From positions 124,001 through 188,000 of the forward strand of contig NZ_SCWD01000001.1 of assembly GCF_004359515.1 (NCBI RefSeq): a stretch of DNA of 64,000 nucleotides. Direction: 5' to 3'. Shown here piece after piece: positions 58,375 to 64,000 of this stretch. How positions within the stretch are numbered: the first letter of the stretch is position 1; the number at the start of each line of letters is the position of its first letter. The stretch is from Macrococcus carouselicus (GTDB lineage: Bacteria; Bacillota; Bacilli; Staphylococcales; Staphylococcaceae). Under the pieces are notes generated by a model, which did not search any database, was not told where the DNA came from, and saw only the letters and a list, made by a program, of their open reading frames with translations. The position numbers and the translations under genes are program-made.

Positions 58375-58479
58375 GTTGGACTGTCGTCATTTCGCCACAT
58401 CTGTTGAAGGTGCTTCCGTTGAGAAGTGCGGATTTTTCAAGTAAAATGAGGGATGAATTCAAATACAGGAGGCTATACG

Positions 58480-59826
58480 ATGACACACATCAAGTTTGAT
58501 TATGAAACGGCTCTTACTTTCCTGGGGCAGCACGAACTGGACCAGATGAGAGACCTCGTAAAAAACACGCACCATACGATTCACGAAGGTTCGGGTGCAG
58601 GCAGTGATTATTTAGGCTGGGTCGACCTGCCTGAAGATTATGACAAAGAAGAATTTGTCCGCATAAAAAAATCTGCCGATAAAATCAAGTCCGACAGCGA
58701 GATTTTACTCGTCATTGGTATCGGTGGCTCTTATCTAGGCGCACGTGCGGCGATTGAAATGTTATCCAAGACGTTCGATAACTTCGCACCGCAGGAAGGT
58801 CGTCCGCAGATCATCTTCGTCGGTCATCATTTATCCTCGACTTATGTCAGTGATCTGATTCACTATATTGAGGGTAAGGATTTCTCTATCAACGTCATCT
58901 CCAAATCAGGTACAACGACTGAGCCGGCTGTTGCGTTCAGAATCTTCAAGAAGATCCTTGAAGAGAAGTACGGCAAGGAAGAGGCGAAGTCACGTATCTA
59001 CGCGACGACTGATAAGGAAAAAGGTGCGCTTAAGTCACTGGCAGACACTGAAGGCTACGAGACCTTTGTCGTGCCTGACGATGTCGGGGGGCGTTATTCC
59101 GTGCTGACTGCAGTGGGTCTGCTGCCGATCGCTGCTGCCGGTATCTCAATCGATGAGATGATGCAAGGTGCAGCTGCTGCTCGCAGTGACCTCTCAAGTT
59201 CCGAGCTTGAAGACAATATCAGCTATCAGTATGCGGTCATCCGTAATATCCTCTATAACAAAGGCTACACGATTGAAATGCTCATCAACTATGAGCCAAG
59301 TCTCATGTATTTCAATGAATGGTGGAAACAGTTATTCGGTGAATCAGAAGGCAAGGACTTCAAAGGCATCTACCCTTCAAGCGCCAACTTCTCTACGGAC
59401 CTGCACTCACTCGGTCAGTATGTGCAGGAAGGCCGTCGTGATATCTTTGAGACAGTCGTGAAAGTCGCGACGCCTCGCGAAGATATCACGATTGAGAAGG
59501 ACGAGAACGATCTGGATGGTCTGAACTTCCTGGCCGGTCAGACTCTCGACTTCGTCAATACGAAAGCCTTCCAGGGCACGCTTCTCGCGCATACTGACGG
59601 CGGTGTGCCGAATTTAGTCGTCGAAGTGCCTCAGCTTGATGCCTTCACATTCGGCTATCTGGTCTACTTCTTTGAACTCAGCTGTGCGATGAGCGGCTAC
59701 TTGCTCGGCGTCAATCCGTTCAACCAGCCGGGCGTTGAAGCTTACAAACAGAACATGTTCGCGCTGCTCGGTAAACCTGGCTTCGAAGATAAAAAGCAGG
59801 AACTGGAAGCACGTCTCAATAAATAA
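58480..59826 (+). CDS. pgi: Glucose-6-phosphate isomerase
   Basis: 448 residues, the length of Firmicutes Pgi. Interconverts glucose-6-phosphate and fructose-6-phosphate. Motifs: [18 protein letters not shown] near residues 76-93, [18 protein letters not shown] near 139-156, and the PGI signature with [14 protein letters not shown] near 417-430. The ATG at 58480 is supported by AGGAGG; the longer in-frame reading from 58453 has no RBS. Single gene with a following terminator. Confidence 0.97.
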   Translation: MTHIKFDYETALTFLGQHELDQMRDLVKNTHHTIHEGSGAGSDYLGWVDLPEDYDKEEFVRIKKSADKIKSDSEILLVIGIGGSYLGARAAIEMLSKTFDNFAPQEGRPQIIFVGHHLSSTYVSDLIHYIEGKDFSINVISKSGTTTEPAVAFRIFKKILEEKYGKEEAKSRIYATTDKEKGALKSLADTEGYETFVVPDDVGGRYSVLTAVGLLPIAAAGISIDEMMQGAAAARSDLSSSELEDNISYQYAVIRNILYNKGYTIEMLINYEPSLMYFNEWWKQLFGESEGKDFKGIYPSSANFSTDLHSLGQYVQEGRRDIFETVVKVATPREDITIEKDENDLDGLNFLAGQTLDFVNTKAFQGTLLAHTDGGVPNLVVEVPQLDAFTFGYLVYFFELSCAMSGYLLGVNPFNQPGVEAYKQNMFALLGKPGFEDKKQELEARLNK

Positions 59827-59837
59827 CCGGATGATCA

Positions 59838-59868
59838 GAGAAAACCGCGTATAGCGGTTTTCTTTTTA
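59838..59868 (+). terminator. Intrinsic terminator after pgi
   Basis: Stem AGAAAACCGC / GCGGTTTTCT with a short loop, T run. Confidence 0.9.
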
Positions 59869-59921
59869 TTTTCTGAAGGATAGTATAAACTGGTACTAAA
59901 CACTTAAAAGAAGGTTAGTCG

Positions 59922-60515
59922 ATGTTTCATGAATTATTCACACCTGCAACTCTGCAGCACTGGGTCGAGCAGCATCAGTACCTCGGCTTGCTTCTCGGCT
60001 TTCTGCTTCCCTTTATTGAAGCTTTTCTGCCGGTGCTGCCGATCATCGTCTTCGCGGTGGTCAATGTCAATGCGTTCGGACTGCTTCTGGGGTTTCTTCT
60101 CACCTGGAGCGGTGCAGTTATCGGCGCCTACGCTGTCTTTCTTCTGGTCAGACGGTACGGTCAGAGCCGATTTGTCGCCAGGCTGAACAGGCATCCTTAT
60201 GTAGAGAAGCTGATGTGGCGTATTAATGAAAATGGTGCATTTCCGCTCTTTGTGCTGCTCTGTTTCCCGTTCACACCGTCCAGTCTGATCAACATCGTCG
60301 GTGCGCTGTCGAACATCAGACAGCACCGTTATCTGATGGCGGTCATGGCGGGGAAGGCAGTGATGCTGATGCTGCTCAGCTATATCGGTGCCGATCTGCA
60401 GTCATTTATCAGTCAGCCGCTTAAATCAATTGCTGTTCTCCTTGTGCTCATTGCACTGTGGTTCCTCGGCAAGAAGGTGGAAGACTATTATCACGGACAG
60501 GATAGATCCTTATGA
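59922..60515 (+). CDS. TVP38/TMEM64 (SNARE-associated/VTT domain) membrane protein
   Basis: 197 residues with about five hydrophobic helices. The VTT-domain motifs FIEAFLPVLPIIVF near residues 33-46 and LCFPFTPSSLINIVGAL near 114-130 are present, resembling B. subtilis YtxB. Members are linked with lipid scrambling or membrane homeostasis, but the role here is not settled. Its stop overlaps the spsA start (ATGA), a coupling that suggests joint expression with the signal peptidases. Confidence 0.85.
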   Translation: MFHELFTPATLQHWVEQHQYLGLLLGFLLPFIEAFLPVLPIIVFAVVNVNAFGLLLGFLLTWSGAVIGAYAVFLLVRRYGQSRFVARLNRHPYVEKLMWRINENGAFPLFVLLCFPFTPSSLINIVGALSNIRQHRYLMAVMAGKAVMLMLLSYIGADLQSFISQPLKSIAVLLVLIALWFLGKKVEDYYHGQDRSL

Positions 60516-60994
60516 AAAGAGGGTTCATCTATTTAAGTTTCCTGCTTATCTTTCTGCTGTTGTTCAGAACCTTTTTATTCAGTTCTTATGTAGTCGAAGG
60601 CCGGTCGATGGAACCGGCACTGCATGACGGTGACCGGGCAGTGGTCAGTGTGATGGGGGACCTTCTGCAGCCGCTCGAGTCCCGCGATATGATTTTCTTC
60701 AGGATGAATGAAGAGACATTCGTCAAACGGGTGCTCGCAGTACCCGGCGATTATCTCGCTGTTCATCACCGTTATCTCTATGTGAACGGCGAGCGGTATT
60801 CGGATACAAAGGCAGATTACCAAGAACTGCTGAATATCAGTGAATCAAACGGGCAAGTTGTACCAGAAAAATGTTATATTGTATTAGGAGACAATCTGCA
60901 GGAGAGTGCCGATTCAAGAACGTATGGCTGTATTGCAGAAAATGATATTATCGGTAAAGTCATCGGTCACTTTGACCTGAAATTTAATGAATGA
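60512..60994 (+). CDS. spsA: Type I signal peptidase paralogue, catalytic dyad present
   Basis: 160 residues. One N-terminal membrane helix (about 5-25), then the S26 fold. The nucleophile Ser32 in EGRSMEPAL and the general-base Lys72 in FVKRVLAVPGD are both present, with the later motifs VLGDNLQESADSRTYG near 127-142. S. aureus SpsA is known for lacking these catalytic residues, so this copy differs and may be active. It is 10 nt upstream of spsB. Confidence 0.9.
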   Translation: MKRGFIYLSFLLIFLLLFRTFLFSSYVVEGRSMEPALHDGDRAVVSVMGDLLQPLESRDMIFFRMNEETFVKRVLAVPGDYLAVHHRYLYVNGERYSDTKADYQELLNISESNGQVVPEKCYIVLGDNLQESADSRTYGCIAENDIIGKVIGHFDLKFNE

Positions 60995-61004
60995 GGTGTC
61001 TTGC

Positions 61005-61565
61005 TTGAAAAAAGAAATATATGAGTGGCTGGTGGCAATCCTCGTTGCTGTAGCGCTTTATTTTATTATTCATCAGTTTTTATTCCTGGTCTATACGGTC
61101 AACGGTGATTCTATGCATCCGATACTCAAGAACGGGGAGAAGGTCATCGTCAGTAAAATCAACTATACAGTCGGCGATATTGACAATGGTGACGTCATCG
61201 TCTTCCATGCCGACAAGAAAGACGACTACGTCAAGCGTGTTATCGGCATATCGGGTGACAAAGTCATGTATAAGGACGACCAGCTTTATATCAATGACAA
61301 AAAGGTCGATGAACCTTATCTTGAAGAGAACAAACTCTCCAAGACCAATGTTCAGCTGACTGAGAATTTCTCGGTGAAAGATATCACAGCACCGTCAGTG
61401 GCAACCATTCCGGACGGCAAGCTGCTGGTACTGGGAGATAACCGCGAAGTAAGCAAGGACAGCCGTTACTTCGGGCTGATTGATGAGGACCAGGTGGTCG
61501 GCGAAGTAGCACTGCGCTTCTGGCCGTTCAATGTATTCCATTATAATTTCGATCCAGCAAAATAA
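61005..61565 (+). CDS. spsB: Type I signal peptidase
   Basis: 186 residues. Membrane-anchored serine protease removing signal peptides after Sec export. N-terminal helix (about 8-28), Ser in NGDSMHPIL near residue 36, Lys in YVKRVIGISGD near 77 and VLGDNREVSKDSRYFG near 146-161. The TTG at 61005 is taken as start: it has GAGGTG at good spacing and gives MKKEIYEWL, like the start of staphylococcal SpsB; an ATG 18 nt earlier lies within spsA. Followed by a terminator. Confidence 0.94.
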   Translation: MKKEIYEWLVAILVAVALYFIIHQFLFLVYTVNGDSMHPILKNGEKVIVSKINYTVGDIDNGDVIVFHADKKDDYVKRVIGISGDKVMYKDDQLYINDKKVDEPYLEENKLSKTNVQLTENFSVKDITAPSVATIPDGKLLVLGDNREVSKDSRYFGLIDEDQVVGEVALRFWPFNVFHYNFDPAK

Positions 61566-61572
61566 GCATCAG

Positions 61573-61605
61573 ACACTTTTTATATCCGTATAAAAAGTGT
61601 TTTTT
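61573..61605 (+). terminator. Intrinsic terminator after spsB
   Basis: Perfect stem ACACTTTTTATA / TATAAAAAGTGT with loop TCCG and T run. Confidence 0.92.
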
Positions 61606-61620
61606 GATAAGGAGGATAAT

Positions 61621-64000
61621 ATGTCAGTCAAACTATTACTGGGCAGACGCGGCAGCGGTAAGACCTATCACATCATGACATCCATTAAAGAGGAGATCAG
61701 AGCGCTTCCGCTCGGTGACCCGATTATTGTCATCACCCCTAAGCAGAGTACGTTCACTTTCGAGCAGCAGCTGGCAAGAGATCCTGAAATCAAGGGGAGT
61801 CTCCGTGCCTCCATCTATGGTTTCGACCGTCTCGCATGGCGCATCATGAGCGAGGAGGGCGGGCTGTCTGAGGAGATGATCTCTGGATCGGGGATTGAGA
61901 TGCTGGTGCATATGATCTTAAAAGAACAGCAGGATAACCTCCAGCTCTTCCGCTCATCTGCACGGTATTACGGCTTCAGCCAGAAGGTGACAGAAGCCAT
62001 CAAAGACTTCAAGAAGTACGGTGTCGATGCTGAGACACTTCAGATTTTAAGTGCTGATGGTACTCTGCCGGTACGCACGCAGCATAAACTCCACGATATT
62101 GCGCTCATCTATGACCTGCTTGAGAAAAGTCTGGCCGGTCATTATACGCAGTCGGAGGATATTCTGCATTTTCTGTATGACCGTATCCCGCATGCAGCAT
62201 CTATCCGGCACGCCGATATTTATATCGATGGCTTCCATAACTTCACAACGCTTGAATATCAGGTCATTCAGCAGCTGGCCCGTCATGCAAAGTCCATGAC
62301 GATGACACTGACTGTCGATCTGACCGAGACGAATGAAACATTCCGTAAGACACGGGAGACCTATGACTTACTGATGGAGACACTGAACGGTGCCGGCGTG
62401 GAGGTCTCCGTGCAGCAGCTGGCGGATTCAGCACGCTTCAGAAATTCAAGTCTCGCACTGATTGAACGTCAGTTCGATGCGCTGCTGCCCGGGACCGGTG
62501 AAGCAGCAGGCGTCACAGTCAGTGAAGCGGAGAGCATGCGTAAGGAGGTCGAACACGTCGTCAGAACGATACATCGTCAGGCGCGGCTGAACCAATACCG
62601 TTATGTGGATACAGCTGTCCTCTATCGTGATGACAGCTATATCAGTCTGTTCAAGGAATATTTCGCCAAGTACCATGTGCCGTACTATACTGACAGCAAG
62701 GAACAGATGATTCATCATCCGGCTGTTGAACTGATTCGTTCGCTGCTTGACTTCATCAGCCAGCCGTGGCAGACGGAGCATTTGTTCAGAGCGCTGAAGA
62801 CGGGTCTGTTATCCCGTCGCTTCGATATGCAGCATGATCAGCTGCTGATTGATATGCTGGAGAACACGGTGATAGAACGCGGCCTGTCATTTAACCGCTG
62901 GCTTGAGGATTCACGTTTCTTCTATGATAAGCGGAAACCATACGGTGAAGAGGAATGGCTCAGAATGAACCAGTTCAGAACGTATATCACGCCGGTGCTC
63001 ACAGAACTGATTAACATTCAGGATGTGACAACAGCGCGGGAATTCGCGATGACACTGTACGAATTTCTGACTGCCATGAAGATTCCTGACTACCTTATGG
63101 CAGAGAAAGACAGGCTCGTCAAACAGGGACTGAATCATGAGGCGCTGAAAAATGAGCAGGTCTATATGGGTATCATCAATCTGCTCGATGAACTTGTCGA
63201 GATGATGGAGAACCAGGTCACGGATTTCCAGACGATGAAGGAGATGCTTGATGTAGGGCTGTCCACTCTCGAGTTCTCAGGCATTCCCCAGGCGCTTGAC
63301 GAAGTGCAGCTGCTGAATATGGATCTCGCACGTATTGAGAATATACCATGTGTCTTTGTGGTCGGCTTCAATGAGGATGTACTGCCGCGGGCGAACAAGG
63401 ATAACGCGCTGATCAGCGACCAGGACAAAGCGATGGTCGAAAATGTCTCAGACGTCAGACTGGCACCGTCCAGCATCGCTCTAACAATGGATGAAAGCTT
63501 CGTTGCCTATCAGGTGCTGACAAATGCGTCAGAAGAACTGCATATCACTTACAGTCTGATGGATGAAGGCGGAAATGGCCGTCAGCCGTCAAGTTACCTG
63601 AACCAGCTGCAAGCGATCTTCCCAGACCTGACTGTCCAGCGGCTCTCTGAGCAGAATTCTCCTGAAGCGCTGATTGAGACCATTGCAGTCGGCGTCAGTC
63701 ATGCAGTTGAACAGCAGGACGCGCCTGAGTGGCAGTATGTCATCGACTGGTTGAGCCAGTTTGCGGTGTTCCGGGACATCATGAGTCTGAAAGATTATCG
63801 CAATGAGACCGTCCAGCTGAATGACAGCCGTTCGCAGAAGATCTACGGCCACGAAATCAAGGCCAGTGTCTCGAGATTTGAGACTTATAACAACTGTCCG
63901 TTCAAACATTTTGCGGAGCATGGTCTTAAACTGAATATCAGACAGCCATTCGAGTTCCAGCATTTTGAGCTCGGTAATATCTTCCACCATGCGCTGAAGA
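61621..64000 (+). CDS. addB: ATP-dependent helicase/nuclease subunit B, 3'-truncated by window edge
   Basis: 793 codons visible of a protein normally near 1150. AddB (RexB) with AddA forms the helicase-nuclease that processes double-strand breaks for recombination. Walker A GRRGSGKT is at residues 8-15; NMDLARIENIPCVFVVGF near 565-582 and FNEDVLPRANKDN just after match the inactive helicase core. The Cys in FETYNNCPFKHFAEHGL near the window end is the first ligand of the C-terminal Fe-S nuclease domain. RBS AAGGAGGA. AddA should follow outside the window. Confidence 0.95.
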   Translation, partial: MSVKLLLGRRGSGKTYHIMTSIKEEIRALPLGDPIIVITPKQSTFTFEQQLARDPEIKGSLRASIYGFDRLAWRIMSEEGGLSEEMISGSGIEMLVHMILKEQQDNLQLFRSSARYYGFSQKVTEAIKDFKKYGVDAETLQILSADGTLPVRTQHKLHDIALIYDLLEKSLAGHYTQSEDILHFLYDRIPHAASIRHADIYIDGFHNFTTLEYQVIQQLARHAKSMTMTLTVDLTETNETFRKTRETYDLLMETLNGAGVEVSVQQLADSARFRNSSLALIERQFDALLPGTGEAAGVTVSEAESMRKEVEHVVRTIHRQARLNQYRYVDTAVLYRDDSYISLFKEYFAKYHVPYYTDSKEQMIHHPAVELIRSLLDFISQPWQTEHLFRALKTGLLSRRFDMQHDQLLIDMLENTVIERGLSFNRWLEDSRFFYDKRKPYGEEEWLRMNQFRTYITPVLTELINIQDVTTAREFAMTLYEFLTAMKIPDYLMAEKDRLVKQGLNHEALKNEQVYMGIINLLDELVEMMENQVTDFQTMKEMLDVGLSTLEFSGIPQALDEVQLLNMDLARIENIPCVFVVGFNEDVLPRANKDNALISDQDKAMVENVSDVRLAPSSIALTMDESFVAYQVLTNASEELHITYSLMDEGGNGRQPSSYLNQLQAIFPDLTVQRLSEQNSPEALIETIAVGVSHAVEQQDAPEWQYVIDWLSQFAVFRDIMSLKDYRNETVQLNDSRSQKIYGHEIKASVSRFETYNNCPFKHFAEHGLKLNIRQPFEFQHFELGNIFHHALK

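Overview
The window is chromosomal DNA of a low-to-moderate G+C Gram-positive bacterium of the family Staphylococcaceae, most likely a Macrococcus-type species. This is inferred from the gene order (eno-secG-est-rnr-smpB-ssrA, metNIQ-sufCDSUB, lipA-yutD, mnhA-G, ppi-rocD-gudB-pgi-spsA-spsB-addB), which follows the backbone known from Staphylococcus aureus. The housekeeping genes look clearly less A+T-rich than typical Staphylococcus genes, and the tmRNA encodes a staphylococcal-type tag. No phage integrase, tRNA, rRNA or CRISPR array was seen.

Layout. 1-6.9 kb: end of glycolysis (gpmI, eno), secG, a carboxylesterase, RNase R, SmpB and tmRNA (RNA quality control and trans-translation). 7-10.5 kb: aroD, a nitroreductase behind a Fur/PerR-like operator, thiol proteins and gcvH in a cluster resembling Bacillus yusE-yusI. 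10.5-18.7 kb: a SAM riboswitch controlling the methionine ABC importer metNIQ, then the sufCDSUB iron-sulfur assembly operon. 18.8-27 kb: CorA-type transporter, DUF72, TSUP permease, metallophosphoesterase, lipA, yutD, and the DUF3055/yutE/yutF/gyaR group. 27-36 kb: formate dehydrogenase with a DUF1641 partner, bioB behind a BirA operator, NifU-like and IscA-like proteins, two NADH dehydrogenase-like flavoproteins (one behind a Rex-like operator). 36-45 kb: an unrecognised gene, a NhaC-type antiporter, a thioesterase and the seven-gene Mnh/Mrp antiporter operon read leftward. 45-51 kb: kapB, ppiB, small genes, an S1-domain regulator, and pruA-rocD-gudB, which together take ornithine and proline carbon to 2-oxoglutarate.

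51.2-57.05 kb is an accessory island, strikingly A+T-rich and flanked on both sides by almost the same terminator hairpin. It holds a secreted protein of unknown function, a 40-residue membrane peptide, an IS4-family element with an exact 8-bp target duplication, the C-terminal part of what may be a PLP-enzyme-like protein, an intact MFS exporter, the first 87 codons of a flavoprotein, and a frameshifted IS30-family element. It reads as the remains of a small transferred biosynthesis/export operon. 57.1-64 kb returns to backbone: iron-containing alcohol dehydrogenase, pgi, a TVP38-type membrane protein, two type I signal peptidases and the start of addB.

A functional theme from 13 to 35 kb is iron-sulfur biogenesis (SufCDSUB, NifU-like, IscA-like) sitting close to its clients (LipA, BioB, formate dehydrogenase) and to respiratory NADH dehydrogenases. 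Several genes carry readable control sites: SAM-I riboswitch, Fur/PerR-like, BirA, Rex-like and cre. Many convergent gene pairs share hairpin terminators. No computation or database search could be run, so family names rest on motif and gene-order recognition.
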